From: Eubacteriales bacterium
Lineage (GTDB): Bacteria; Bacillota; Clostridia; Lachnospirales; Lachnospiraceae
Direction of reading: 5' to 3'
Assembly: GCA_030524545.1 (NCBI GenBank)
Contig: JAUNGM010000008.1
Coordinates: 29,632-93,631 of the forward strand
Length of the DNA: 64,000 nt
Shown: piece by piece, positions 26,339 to 35,943 of the stretch
Layout of the letters: each line of letters begins with the position of its first letter
How positions within the stretch are numbered: position 1 is the first letter of the stretch
Position numbers and translations under genes: made by a program
Notes under the pieces: generated by a model
Told to the model about the DNA's origin: nothing
Databases searched by the model: none
Seen by the model: the letters and a program-made list of their open reading frames with translations, nothing else

Positions 26339-27223
26339 ATGCTGGGCTTGGACGAATTGCTGGTGAGATATTTGTCAAAGATTTCTCTTCCGAGCATTGG
26401 TATTATTGATGTTATTGAAATTGCTTTAATTGCATTTTTTATATACCAGTGCATGGTCTGGATTAAATACACAAGGGCATATACCCTGCTGAAGGGAATC
26501 GTTGTGGTTTTGATATTCCTCCTGGTCGCTTATATTTTCAAGATGAGTACGATTCTGTGGATCGTGGGCAATATGGCGAGTGTCATGGTGATAGCAGTAG
26601 TGATCATTTTCCAGCCGGAGCTGAGAAAGGCACTGGAGCAGCTGGGGCAGAAGAACATTATGGCAGCCATTATTCCTTTTGATTCCGGTAAGGAGGTAGA
26701 GGAGCGTTTCACGGACAAAACCGTGAATGAACTGATCAAAGCCTGTTTTGACATGGGAGAAGTGAAGACAGGTGCGCTGATCGTTATCGAACAGAACATT
26801 CTTCTGACTGAATACGAACGGACAGGAATTACCCTGGATGCTGTTCTCACCAGTCAGCTCCTGATTAATATTTTTGAACATAATACCCCGCTTCACGATG
26901 GTGCTGTGATCGTGAGGGGGAATCGGATCGTGTCCGCAACCTGTTATCTGCCGCTGTCTGATAATATGGAATTAAGCAAGCAGCTTGGAACCAGACACAG
27001 AGCAGGCGTCGGGATCAGTGAAGTAAGCGATTCCGTTACGATTATCGTATCCGAAGAGACAGGACAGGTTTCCGTAGCCAAGGGCGGGCGCTTAATGAGT
27101 AATGTGAACAGTACACGTCTCAGGGAAATCCTCGTTGAGACACAAAATAAGAAAATTGTTGATAACAGCAAGCTGCGGCAATTGTTGAAAGGGAGAGTGA
27201 AGCATGAAGAAGAAACTGACTGA
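26339..27223 (+). CDS. cdaA: Membrane diadenylate cyclase CdaA
   Basis: A 294-residue enzyme that condenses two ATP to cyclic di-AMP, an essential second messenger for potassium, osmolyte and wall balance in Firmicutes. Three membrane helices in residues 20-90 lead to a DisA_N cyclase domain with the DGA motif (LHDGAVIVRG, Asp187) and the RHR motif (GTRHRAGVG, near 220); both are intact. The ATG at 26339 follows GGGGAGG. The C-terminus overlaps cdaR by 20 bases, the usual tight linkage. In most Firmicutes glmM comes next; here cdaR is followed by an HPr gene instead. Confidence 0.95.
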   Translation: MLGLDELLVRYLSKISLPSIGIIDVIEIALIAFFIYQCMVWIKYTRAYTLLKGIVVVLIFLLVAYIFKMSTILWIVGNMASVMVIAVVIIFQPELRKALEQLGQKNIMAAIIPFDSGKEVEERFTDKTVNELIKACFDMGEVKTGALIVIEQNILLTEYERTGITLDAVLTSQLLINIFEHNTPLHDGAVIVRGNRIVSATCYLPLSDNMELSKQLGTRHRAGVGISEVSDSVTIIVSEETGQVSVAKGGRLMSNVNSTRLREILVETQNKKIVDNSKLRQLLKGRVKHEEETD

Positions 27224-28496
27224 AAACATCTCTCTGAAGATTATGTCTGTGGTGTCTGCAGTGCTGGTATGGCTGATCGTGGTTAATGTGGATAATCCCA
27301 TCAGGACCGATTCTTATACAATTACCAATGTAGAGCTGACGAATCAGGCTTATGTGACGAATCAGGTATGTCTGCCGGATAACAGCCAGGAAGCCATACG
27401 TGTCTATATCACCGGAACACGGAAGATTTTGAATAAGATTACGGCATCCGATATCAGAGCCTATGCTGACATGCAGCAGGCTGTAGATCTGGATAAAAGT
27501 CCGGTCATGGTACCGATCACCGTTATCTGCGACGGGATTTCTCCAAGCAACATTGAGGTGGTGCCGCGGAACTATGCCGTGAATCTGGAAGATAAGAAGA
27601 CACAGGAATTTGTGATCAGTGTATCCAGCGGAGATGCAAAGCCGGGGACGGGGTATGAGATCGGGTCTCTGACCTGCAATCCGGAAAAAATCAAGATTAC
27701 AGGACCGGAGACACTGATTAATAAAATAGATAATGTAACAGCCACTATCAGCAATGTGGAAGGAAAGACGGAAAACGTAACCCAGGAAACATCCCTTGTT
27801 ATTTATGATAAGAATGGGGAGCAGCTTACAGATGCGGAGATGACTTATCTGAACCTGCCGAAAGTTACGGTTACCGCAAGGCTCTGGAGAGTAAGATCCA
27901 ATATCGGAATTAATGCGCAGGAATACACAGGAGAACCTGCAGAAGGATATCAGGTGGAGAATGTTGTTACAGTACCGGATGTGATCAGTGTTGCAGGCAG
28001 TGAGGAAGCCCTGGCTAATCTGGATGAGACGCAGAATAATACAATCTCCATACCGGCAGAATATATTGATATCAGCGGTGCTGATTCAGATTATGAAACA
28101 AAGGTAAATATTACGGAGCTTCTTCCGGAAGGTATCAAACTTACCAGCGGTTCCAGTGAAGATGTGTGGATCAGAGCAAATATTCTTCCCGTGGGAAGCC
28201 ATACCTATGATTTCCTGACTCAGAATATTGAAGTAAAAAATCTGGCGGATGATCTGCAGGTGACTTTCGGAACAGAAAGGATTGAACTCCGCATTAAGGA
28301 GACTGAGGACGCGGAGGAAATCCTCGATGAGTCCTGGATCAGGGTTTTGGTTGACCTTAAAGGGAAAGAGGAGGGCAGCTATGAGCTGCCGGTGGACGTA
28401 GAACTCCCGGAGGGCTATGAACTGGTGGAACCGGTCACGGCAGAGGTACAGATTTCCGTACTTTCTAATGTGGCAGAGAGCAGTGAAGAAGAATAA
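27204..28496 (+). CDS. cdaR: CdaA regulatory protein CdaR (YbbR domains)
   Basis: A 430-residue single-pass membrane protein. One N-terminal helix (about 12-30, KIMSVVSAVLVWLIVVNVDNP) anchors the protein, and the rest is outside the cell, made of four successive YbbR-type beta domains of roughly 80-90 residues each. CdaR binds CdaA in the membrane and modulates its activity. The tail is acidic (ESSEEE). The start overlaps cdaA by 20 bases, with its ribosome site (GGGAGAG) inside cdaA. It is followed by the HPr gene after only 11 bases. Confidence 0.92.
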   Translation: MKKKLTENISLKIMSVVSAVLVWLIVVNVDNPIRTDSYTITNVELTNQAYVTNQVCLPDNSQEAIRVYITGTRKILNKITASDIRAYADMQQAVDLDKSPVMVPITVICDGISPSNIEVVPRNYAVNLEDKKTQEFVISVSSGDAKPGTGYEIGSLTCNPEKIKITGPETLINKIDNVTATISNVEGKTENVTQETSLVIYDKNGEQLTDAEMTYLNLPKVTVTARLWRVRSNIGINAQEYTGEPAEGYQVENVVTVPDVISVAGSEEALANLDETQNNTISIPAEYIDISGADSDYETKVNITELLPEGIKLTSGSSEDVWIRANILPVGSHTYDFLTQNIEVKNLADDLQVTFGTERIELRIKETEDAEEILDESWIRVLVDLKGKEEGSYELPVDVELPEGYELVEPVTAEVQISVLSNVAESSEEE

Positions 28497-28507
28497 GGAG
28501 ATGTATT

Positions 28508-28771
28508 ATGATCAGTCAAAAAGTAACAGTAAAAAATCCAACAGGTCTTCATTTACGGCCGGCAGGTGTTCTTTGTAAGGAAGCGATGAAATATAAATCC
28601 CTGGTCACATTTTCCTTTGACGGATGTACTGCCAATGCCAAAAGTGTTTTAAGCGTTCTTGGGGCATGTGTAAAGTGCGGGGATGAAATTGAACTGACCT
28701 GCGAAGGTACAGATGAAAAAGAAGCCCTGGAAGCCCTGGTAACAGCTATTGAAAGTGGTTTGGGTGAGTAA
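28508..28771 (+). CDS. ptsH: HPr-family phosphocarrier protein
   Basis: An 87-residue protein of the phosphotransferase system. It has the active-site histidine in GLHLRPAG (His15) and the regulatory serine region NAKSVLSVLG (Ser46), so both PEP-dependent phosphotransfer and HPr-kinase control are possible; this argues for HPr rather than Crh, which lacks the histidine. It would carry phosphate from Enzyme I to sugar permeases and act in carbon catabolite control. No ptsI is nearby. Its position directly after cdaR is unusual and could link c-di-AMP genes with sugar signalling. The gene symbol assumes this is the main HPr; a specialised paralogue is possible. Confidence 0.88.
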   Translation: MISQKVTVKNPTGLHLRPAGVLCKEAMKYKSLVTFSFDGCTANAKSVLSVLGACVKCGDEIELTCEGTDEKEALEALVTAIESGLGE

Positions 28772-28802
28772 CTTATAGTGATATGTTTAAGGAGGGATTA
28801 TT

Positions 28803-31556
28803 GTGAAGAAGAGAATAGTAGCAGTCGTGCTGAGTTTGACTCTCTGTATGGCAACCGTGCTTCAGGCAAGTGCGGCAGAGTTTGTTGACCAGCCGGAAGC
28901 AGTTTCGGCTGCCGTGTTTGAAGATTCTTTTGATGATCTGGCAGCAGGCGGAGATAATGAAGCGATTCCGGCAGAGCCGGTGGATATCCAGGGTAATGAA
29001 CAGGAAGTGTCTCCTGTTCCGGTAACTCCGGAGGAAGTGACACCAACACCGGAAGTACCGGAGGAGATTACACCGATACCGGAAGACCCGGAGGAGATTA
29101 CACCGACACCGGAAGTGCCTGCAGAAACGTTTATATCCCCGGAGACACCTGAAGAAGAGACACCGGACGTGGATATTTTTAACGCAGGAGAGAATGTTGA
29201 AGTGCCGGAGGAAGTTGGCCCTGCGGATACGGAAGTGGAGCTTATGGCAGACACATCCGGAAAGATTTATGCTTCTAACTGGAAGTATGTCAATGGTAAA
29301 TGGAAGCTTTTGAAACCAGTCAGCACTACGTTGAAAGCATCTGCCGGTGATGCTGCGGAAGCAGTCGGCGGGAACCTGGCTGCATCTGCCGGGGGAGATG
29401 TTTTTGGAGATGAAACAGTTTCGGAAGAGGAAGGAAACGACGCTGGAGAGGTCTTTGATGCCGAAGAAGCGGATGCTGGGAATACTGCTCCCGCCGAAGA
29501 AGCGATTTCAACAGAAGAGACTCCGGTAGAAGAGAATGGCCTGACAGCAGATGAGACTTTCACTGCGGCCGCCGGGAACTATTATACGGCAGCAGACGGA
29601 ATTGTACATATTAAAACGTACAGAAGTGTGACATCTCCGACTCTTATGACGGAAGGAGATTATTACTTTGACGAAGCCGGTTACATGGTGACCGGCAGGA
29701 AAGAAATAAAACCCGGAACACCCGGGTTCAGTTATAAAGTAACCAAAGAATTTTATTTTATGTCTGCGGATAAGATTCAGGAAGGGAATGCGAATGCTGT
29801 CTGCAAACCTACCACCTCAGATCTTGGAAAAATGCAGAAAAGATATTGGCTTTGGGATGGAAAGACATTCCGATTCTATTCAAAGACCGGAATCTATCAA
29901 TCTGAGACAGAACTGAAAAAGATCAGTACTGCGAATAAAACCTATACAGGATATCATGTGATCAATGGTGAGAAATATTTCCTGACAGATAAAGGTGTTC
30001 CGCGTGTAGGACATATTACGATAACGGAAGGAAAGAAACCGGGCAAATATTACGGACAGCCGGCAAAGACAGCCGGAGATATTCCCGGTAAGGCTTTCAA
30101 GTCAGGCTGGCTTCGCATTAAAGACAGCAAGGGTGTGATCCAGTGGAGAAAGTATCAGTCAGACGGCCGCTATCTGGAGCGGGGGATCGTTGCAACAAAA
30201 CTTGACAAAACGATTGATCCCAGTGTGAAAGATGATGTATATCTGCTTTCTGCAACCGGATACATTATTAAAAGCAAAATGGTAAAAGCTGCCAACGGCT
30301 ATTATTACTGTACAGACAAATATGGCCGTGTCTATAAAAGCAAAGTGGTGAAATATAAGAATGTAAGATACTATTTTTCATCTACAGGACGCCGTGTAAC
30401 ATGGACGAATAGCTGGCATCGTATTCCTGCAAATGGAAACCGATACTATTATTTTGGAAAGACACCCGGAAGGATCGTAGAGAAAAAGGGATGGCAGAGG
30501 ATTATCAAAACGGATGGAAAGAGTGCCGGATGGTTCTATTTCCCGAGCAGCGGCAACCATTATGTCAACAGGCTTACTGCTTCGGGTCGTTATTTCCGGC
30601 CGGACGGCAGACTTGCCAGCGGAATAACAACCGTGAACGGAAAAACTTACTTCTTCCGGGGCTCTACGACTACCAAGGCGAAAGGCACTATGTATAAAAA
30701 TACCTGGATTCGCTATAACAATAATTGGTATTATGCAGGAAGCAACGGAACTCTTTATAAAAACGGCTGGAAATACATCAAAGGCGGATACTACTATTTC
30801 AATACAGATTACACCGTAAAAACGAATGCCTCTGTTACGAGAAACGGTGTCAGCGGTTATGTGGACGCAAGAGGTAAGTTTGTTGCTGCCAATGCCGGAT
30901 GGGTAATCGTTAATGATGCCAAGAATCAGGTGAAATACATGGATTCATCCGGTATTTTTGCGGTGAACTGTTCAAAAGTGATCGATGGATTGAGATATTA
31001 TTTTGATAAGAATGGTTACCGTATCAATGATCTGACAGGATTGTACAGCGGTCCTTATTATCTGGTGGTAGATCGGGTCAACGGAGTTATGACGGTATAT
31101 GATTCTTCCAGAACAGTTCCTCTAAAAACAATTCGTGTCTCCGTAGGACTTCCGGGAACTCCGACATGGCCAACCAACAAAGACATGAAACTTACCAGCT
31201 ACAACAGATGGCAGGAGTTGATGGGACCCTCCTGGGGACAGTATGGAACACATGTGGACGAAGCAGGCAACGGAGGTATCTTTATTCATTCCGTAGCCGG
31301 TGGAACCAGAAGCTACTATAATGTATCCCCGTCAGCATACAACCTGCTTGGACAGCCGGCATCCCATGGATGTATCCGCTGTTGTGTTGCAGATGCGAGA
31401 TGGGTATTCTATAACTGCAATGGCTCTACGATCCGTATCATTGACGGCACATATAATGCAAATGAATCAATGAAAGGTCCTCTGGGACGAAAAGCTCTTG
31501 TACCAATGTATGGAAGCTGTAACTTTGACCCGACGGATAATCTGGCATGGCATTAA
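28803..31556 (+). CDS. Secreted L,D-transpeptidase with wall-binding repeats
   Basis: A 917-residue exported protein. A signal peptide ends near residue 24 (QASA-AE). An acidic Pro/Glu/Thr region (about 30-145) contains near-identical ten-residue units (TPxPExPEEI) and a second Glu/Ala-rich segment lies near 180-260. Residues about 265-760 hold many aromatic, Gly/Lys-rich units of the type KYYYFN/GWxxI, like choline- or glucan-binding repeats. The C-terminal YkuD domain (about 770-890) has FIHSV and PASHGCIRCC with catalytic Cys857, so it should cross-link or edit peptidoglycan, or anchor proteins to it. GTG start with AGGAGGG nine bases upstream. It follows the HPr gene by 31 bases and ends at a terminator. 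Confidence 0.9.
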   Translation: MKKRIVAVVLSLTLCMATVLQASAAEFVDQPEAVSAAVFEDSFDDLAAGGDNEAIPAEPVDIQGNEQEVSPVPVTPEEVTPTPEVPEEITPIPEDPEEITPTPEVPAETFISPETPEEETPDVDIFNAGENVEVPEEVGPADTEVELMADTSGKIYASNWKYVNGKWKLLKPVSTTLKASAGDAAEAVGGNLAASAGGDVFGDETVSEEEGNDAGEVFDAEEADAGNTAPAEEAISTEETPVEENGLTADETFTAAAGNYYTAADGIVHIKTYRSVTSPTLMTEGDYYFDEAGYMVTGRKEIKPGTPGFSYKVTKEFYFMSADKIQEGNANAVCKPTTSDLGKMQKRYWLWDGKTFRFYSKTGIYQSETELKKISTANKTYTGYHVINGEKYFLTDKGVPRVGHITITEGKKPGKYYGQPAKTAGDIPGKAFKSGWLRIKDSKGVIQWRKYQSDGRYLERGIVATKLDKTIDPSVKDDVYLLSATGYIIKSKMVKAANGYYYCTDKYGRVYKSKVVKYKNVRYYFSSTGRRVTWTNSWHRIPANGNRYYYFGKTPGRIVEKKGWQRIIKTDGKSAGWFYFPSSGNHYVNRLTASGRYFRPDGRLASGITTVNGKTYFFRGSTTTKAKGTMYKNTWIRYNNNWYYAGSNGTLYKNGWKYIKGGYYYFNTDYTVKTNASVTRNGVSGYVDARGKFVAANAGWVIVNDAKNQVKYMDSSGIFAVNCSKVIDGLRYYFDKNGYRINDLTGLYSGPYYLVVDRVNGVMTVYDSSRTVPLKTIRVSVGLPGTPTWPTNKDMKLTSYNRWQELMGPSWGQYGTHVDEAGNGGIFIHSVAGGTRSYYNVSPSAYNLLGQPASHGCIRCCVADARWVFYNCNGSTIRIIDGTYNANESMKGPLGRKALVPMYGSCNFDPTDNLAWH
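29041..29130 (+). repeat. Three 30-base tandem units coding a Pro/Glu/Thr linker
   Basis: Units 29041-29070, 29071-29100 and 29101-29130 are near-identical at the DNA level (second half of the third unit diverged), encoding the repeated TPxPExPEEI linker of the L,D-transpeptidase. Such DNA repeats can change copy number between strains. Confidence 0.75.
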
Positions 31557-31567
31557 TCTGCGTATTC

Positions 31568-31602
31568 GACGCTCTCCGAAGTTTTCGGAGGGCGTCTTGC
31601 TA
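31568..31602 (+). terminator. Terminator after the L,D-transpeptidase gene
   Basis: Thirteen-position stem gacgctctccgaa / ttcggagggcgtc (one T-G pair) with loop gtt, followed by ttgctat; strong stem but poor T run. Confidence 0.65.
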
Positions 31603-31619
31603 TATACTGGGAAATTTCC

Positions 31620-31648
31620 TTGCAATTCCTTAGACATGTATGTATAAT
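31620..31648 (+). promoter_or_regulatory. Sigma-A promoter of the GH25 muramidase gene
   Basis: TTGCAA (31620-31625), 17-base spacer, TATAAT (31643-31648), 65 bases before the start at 31713. Confidence 0.65.
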
Positions 31649-31712
31649 GAAAATCGTAACAAAACTTTAATATTTAATAAATAATGGCAGGGGAATATCA
31701 CTGGGGGAGAAG

Positions 31713-33314
31713 ATGAAGGGAAAAGAACAGATACTGAGAAGAGTAAAAGTGTTTTTGCTGTGTGCTGTGATGTCTGTCGGAATCGCTGTGTCTGTCAGCG
31801 CAGACTCATATGAGCGGTGGGATACGGTGGACGAGACAGAACGCGAAGAATATGCCGGAGCACAGGATTTGCTGCGCGCTGCAGTAAGCACCAAGGCCTG
31901 GAAAAAAATAAACGGTGTCTGCTATAATGGAAGCGGTCAGAAAATTACAGGTGCGATTACAAGGGGAATTGATGTATCTGAATGGCAGGGAACGATTGAC
32001 TGGAAAAAAGTAAAGAAGTCAGGTATTGATTTTGCATTTGTCCGGGTAGCCTATGGGACTGGATATATTGATAAACAGTATGCCGCTAATATGAAAAATG
32101 CAGCGGCGGCCGGAGTGCCTGTGGGAACCTATATCTACAGCACAGCGACAACTACTGCAGGGGCCCTGAAGGAAGCCCAGCTGGTGATCAGCAAGATGAA
32201 AGGCTACAAGGTTTCCTATCCTGTTGTATATGACCTGGAATATTCCCGTATGGGGGAGCTGTCCAAGAAGCAGGTGGCAAAACTCGCCCTGACATTTTGC
32301 AATGAGGTGAAAAAAGCGGGATATTATCCTATGGTATACTGCAACACCAACTGGTATGATACAAAGGTGGACTGGTCTTTGCTTCCGGGAATTGATGTCT
32401 GGATTGCAAGATATGGTGACAAAATTCTGGCACCTCCCAAATCATCTTATAAATATACGGTATGGCAGTCAACAGATGGGGATGGAGGCGGCGTTCTGAA
32501 CTCTACCAAAGGACTGATAGACGGAATTCCGGTATGGAACAATGTAGATATCAATTTTGGATATGTGGATTATACGAAAATTATTACACCCAGGACAAAA
32601 CCTCTTGCTTCCTATACGAATTCCACGAAGCCAAATACAACCGTGCCGAAACCAACAGCCACACCGAAACCAACGGCAACCCCAAAACCAACAGTAAAAA
32701 ACGGATGGAAAACCGAGGGCGGAAAGACATACTACTATAAAAATGGTGTAAAGCTTACCGGCTGGCATAAGATTGGAAGTAAGTATTATTATTTTAACAG
32801 TAAGAAAGGATATATTTACAAAAATACACTTTTGACATCCTCAAAGAAAAATATCTGTTATGTAGACTCCAAGGGAGCCAGAGTTACCAACAAATGGGTG
32901 ACGTGGAAGGGAAAACGTTATTATATGGCTTCTAATGGTTATGCAGTGAAGGGTTTCTATAAAATCAGCAGTAAGATTTATTACTTTAATAAAGTGGACG
33001 CGTATATGTCCAAAAACAGTAAAGTAATTGACAGCTCAGGAAACATTTATTATCTTGGAAGCAATGGAGTGGCTTATACGAATGGATTCAAGACAGTCAA
33101 GGAAAATGGAGTAAATAATACCTATTATTTTGATAAATACGGACGTGCCTATAAAGGCTGGCATACGATCAAAGGGAAAAAATATTACTTCTATAAGGGA
33201 ACTTCCCGGAAGTCCGGTGTCATGGCTAAGAGCATCACTTTGACAAGTGCCAAGGGTGTTGTTTCTGTTTTTAACAAAAACGGAGTCTGCACAAAGCAAT
33301 ACAAGAAAAAATAG
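31713..33314 (+). CDS. Secreted GH25 muramidase with wall-binding repeats
   Basis: A 533-residue exported lysozyme-like enzyme that would cut the MurNAc-GlcNAc bond of peptidoglycan. The signal peptide ends near residue 32 (SVSA-DS). The GH25 domain spans about 82-285, with Asp87 in GIDVSEWQG and the DLE pair Asp174/Glu176 in VVYDLEYS, matching the family's acidic active site. A threonine/proline linker with three PKPTAT units (about 308-328) leads to some eight aromatic repeats (GWHKIGSKYYYF type) that fill the C-terminus. The same repeats occur in the genes on both sides, suggesting all three bind one wall polymer. Only six bases separate its stop from the region of the amidase ribosome site. 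Confidence 0.92.
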   Translation: MKGKEQILRRVKVFLLCAVMSVGIAVSVSADSYERWDTVDETEREEYAGAQDLLRAAVSTKAWKKINGVCYNGSGQKITGAITRGIDVSEWQGTIDWKKVKKSGIDFAFVRVAYGTGYIDKQYAANMKNAAAAGVPVGTYIYSTATTTAGALKEAQLVISKMKGYKVSYPVVYDLEYSRMGELSKKQVAKLALTFCNEVKKAGYYPMVYCNTNWYDTKVDWSLLPGIDVWIARYGDKILAPPKSSYKYTVWQSTDGDGGGVLNSTKGLIDGIPVWNNVDINFGYVDYTKIITPRTKPLASYTNSTKPNTTVPKPTATPKPTATPKPTVKNGWKTEGGKTYYYKNGVKLTGWHKIGSKYYYFNSKKGYIYKNTLLTSSKKNICYVDSKGARVTNKWVTWKGKRYYMASNGYAVKGFYKISSKIYYFNKVDAYMSKNSKVIDSSGNIYYLGSNGVAYTNGFKTVKENGVNNTYYFDKYGRAYKGWHTIKGKKYYFYKGTSRKSGVMAKSITLTSAKGVVSVFNKNGVCTKQYKKK

Positions 33315-33332
33315 AAGCAGGTGGGGAGAAAA

Positions 33333-34811
33333 ATGAGAAAGAAAGAATTAGGAAGTTTATTACTTGCAGCAGTAATTGGATTTACCGGTATGTTTGGTTT
33401 TGCTCCGGCAAAGGCGGAGGCTGCGACTGTTAATACAGGACAGTTTGTGGTGGTTTTGGATCCGGGGCATGGAGGATATGACTCCGGTGCTGTTGAAGTA
33501 CACAACGGAAAGCAATATGTGGAGTCTGAAATCAACTGGAAAATCTCTAATTATACGAAACAGGAGCTTTCAAAATACAGCAATATAAAAGTAGTTCTTA
33601 CCAGGACAAAGACAGAGTGTCCGAGCCTGGCGGCAAGAGTAATGACTGCAAAGAAGGCCAAAGCCGATCTGTTGGTAAGCCAGCACATAAACAGTGAAGA
33701 CAGCGGCCTGGCCAGGGGTGCATCTGTTTTGATCTCCCAGGGAACTTACCGGGCGTCTTTGGCAGCCAAGGAAAAACTATTCGGCAGTTATGTTATGTCG
33801 GAACTTGGGAAGCTGGGAATTGCGATGCGTTATCAAGAGAGCGGCGGCATGGAATACCGCCTGAGTGAGAACGGAAGCAGATATCCCAATGGGGGTGTAA
33901 GAGATTACTATGCAATCGTTGCCGGCAGTATTGAAAGCAACTTGCCCGGAGTGATCATTGAACACGCTTTTATCAGTAATTATTCAGACGCTGTAAATTA
34001 TTTAAGCACAGATGCAAAACTGAAAAAGCTCGGACAGGCAGATGCCAGAGCTATTGTGAAATATATCAAACAGCTTCCGGCCAGAGAGGAGCCGTTGGAT
34101 CCATCTAAAAAGAACGGATGGAAGAAAGAAAACGGAGCTTACTACTATTATAAAAATGACGTAAAAGCTGTCAATAAGATTCTGACTATAAATGGAGAAG
34201 TCTATTATGTAGACAAAAAGGGAAAGAGACAGTATGGCTGGAAGACCTTCCAGGGAAAGACCTATTATTTTCAGGAAGACGGTACGGCATGGCTTGGCTG
34301 GATGCGCATGGATGGAAACTGGTATTACTTTAACAGTAAGAAGGGGTATCTGTACAAAAATACCAAGCTTGAATCAGGTACCGGTAAAATGTACATTTTT
34401 GACAAAGATGGCAAGCGGCAGGAAGGCTGGACAACGTTTGAGAAAAAGCGTTATTATATCGGAGCCGGCGGTTATGCAGTGACCGGTTTTGAAAAAATCG
34501 GAAGAAATTATTATTATTTTGACCCAAAAGAGGCATATTTAGTAAAGCATAAGAAGATTACTACATCAGACGGAGCGCTTTATTATATTGATCCGAACGG
34601 GATTCGTTTTAATAAAGGACTCAAGGAACTAAAAGCCGGCACATATTATTTCACCGCCAGCGGCAAGGCACACACAGGCTGGCTGAAATACAAAGGAAAA
34701 TACTATTACTTTAATAAAAAAACAAGGGTCATGCTGAAAAATACAACCCTGAAATCCGGCGGCAAGGTATATAAATTTAATGCCAAAGGTGTTTGTACCA
34801 ACCGGAAGTAA
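33333..34811 (+). CDS. Secreted N-acetylmuramoyl-L-alanine amidase with wall-binding repeats
   Basis: A 492-residue exported enzyme that would cleave the bond between MurNAc and the stem peptide. A signal peptide ends near residue 30 (AEA-AT). The Amidase_3 domain (about 36-245) has zinc ligands in LDPGHGGYDSGA, VESEIN and SQHINSE, and the catalytic glutamate in IIEHAFISN. Residues about 260-492 are aromatic wall-binding repeats like those of the two preceding proteins. I start at the ATG at 33333, five bases after GGGGAG; the GTG at 33321 precedes that site. Likely cotranscribed with the GH25 gene and possibly with rfbB 38 bases downstream. Confidence 0.92.
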   Translation: MRKKELGSLLLAAVIGFTGMFGFAPAKAEAATVNTGQFVVVLDPGHGGYDSGAVEVHNGKQYVESEINWKISNYTKQELSKYSNIKVVLTRTKTECPSLAARVMTAKKAKADLLVSQHINSEDSGLARGASVLISQGTYRASLAAKEKLFGSYVMSELGKLGIAMRYQESGGMEYRLSENGSRYPNGGVRDYYAIVAGSIESNLPGVIIEHAFISNYSDAVNYLSTDAKLKKLGQADARAIVKYIKQLPAREEPLDPSKKNGWKKENGAYYYYKNDVKAVNKILTINGEVYYVDKKGKRQYGWKTFQGKTYYFQEDGTAWLGWMRMDGNWYYFNSKKGYLYKNTKLESGTGKMYIFDKDGKRQEGWTTFEKKRYYIGAGGYAVTGFEKIGRNYYYFDPKEAYLVKHKKITTSDGALYYIDPNGIRFNKGLKELKAGTYYFTASGKAHTGWLKYKGKYYYFNKKTRVMLKNTTLKSGGKVYKFNAKGVCTNRK

Positions 34812-34849
34812 TCAAAAAAAGAATTTGAAATAAAGGAGAACAAGAAATT

Positions 34850-35932
34850 ATGAGAACTTATTTAGTAACAGGCGGCGCCGGATTTATCGGTTCTAACTAT
34901 ATTCACTACATGTTTGAAAAATATGGAGATACCATCCGTATCATCAACGTAGATAAGCTGACTTATGCAGGAAATCTGGAAAACCTCAAAGACATTGAGA
35001 ACAAAGAAAACTATACTTTTGTTAGAGCAGATATCTGTGACAGCGATGCGATCATGAAGATCTTCGAGGAAAATGACATTGACCGTGTCGTACATTTTGC
35101 TGCTGAGAGCCATGTAGACCGCAGTATCAAAAATCCGGATGTATTTGTAAAGACAAATGTACTGGGAACGCTTGTGATGCTGAATGCAGCAAAAGCCGCA
35201 TGGGAACTGCCGGACGGAAGCTTTAAAGCTGATAAGAAATTCCTGCATGTATCCACAGATGAGGTATATGGTTCTCTGGAAGAGGACGGCGGGTATTTTT
35301 ATGAGACTACTCCGTATGCACCGCACAGCCCGTATTCTGCCAGCAAGGCATCTTCCGATATGCTGGTAAAAGCGTATATGGATACTTATAAATTCCCTGC
35401 AAATATTACCAACTGCAGCAACAATTACGGACCGTACCAGTTCCCGGAGAAGCTGATTCCGCTGATTATCAACAATGCTCTTCAGGGTAAGAAGCTTCCG
35501 GTATACGGGGACGGAAAAAATGTCCGCGACTGGCTGTATGTCATGGATCATGCAAAAGGAATCGATATGGTACAGGAACAGGGCAGACTGTTTGAAACCT
35601 ATAATATCGGCGGACATAATGAAAAACAGAATATTCAAATTATTCATATCATTCTGGATACGCTGCAGGAAATGCTGCCGGACGATGACCCTCGTAAGAA
35701 ACTGGTAAGTGAGGAACTGATCACTTATGTAGAGGATCGTAAGGGACATGACCGCCGTTATGCCATTGCTCCGGATAAGATTAAGGCAGAAGTGGGCTGG
35801 TATCCGGAGACCTGCTTTGAGGATGGAATCCGTCTGACGATCCAGTGGTTCTTTGAACATGAAGACTGGATGAAAAATGTGACAAGCGGAGATTATCAGA
35901 AATATTACGAGGAAATGTATCAGACCAAATAA
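34850..35932 (+). CDS. rfbB: dTDP-glucose 4,6-dehydratase
   Basis: A 360-residue short-chain dehydrogenase-type enzyme that converts dTDP-glucose to dTDP-4-keto-6-deoxyglucose, the second step toward dTDP-rhamnose and the branch point to aminosugars. NAD-binding GGAGFIGSNYI is at residues 8-18, the catalytic region has HVSTDEVYGSL and the YSASK pair (Y-x3-K), and NNYGPYQFPEKLIP is typical of RmlB. Both users of its product occur in this window: rfbC/rfbD for rhamnose, and the WecE-type aminotransferase. It stands apart from rfbA and rfbC, next to the aminosugar genes. Ribosome site AAAGGAG. Confidence 0.96.
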   Translation: MRTYLVTGGAGFIGSNYIHYMFEKYGDTIRIINVDKLTYAGNLENLKDIENKENYTFVRADICDSDAIMKIFEENDIDRVVHFAAESHVDRSIKNPDVFVKTNVLGTLVMLNAAKAAWELPDGSFKADKKFLHVSTDEVYGSLEEDGGYFYETTPYAPHSPYSASKASSDMLVKAYMDTYKFPANITNCSNNYGPYQFPEKLIPLIINNALQGKKLPVYGDGKNVRDWLYVMDHAKGIDMVQEQGRLFETYNIGGHNEKQNIQIIHIILDTLQEMLPDDDPRKKLVSEELITYVEDRKGHDRRYAIAPDKIKAEVGWYPETCFEDGIRLTIQWFFEHEDWMKNVTSGDYQKYYEEMYQTK

Positions 35933-35943
35933 GAAAAATGGCG

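Noticed and set aside
32641-32700. CRISPR-like short repeats
   Set aside because: These are coding repeats for a PKPTAT linker in the muramidase; no array of unique spacers exists anywhere in the window.
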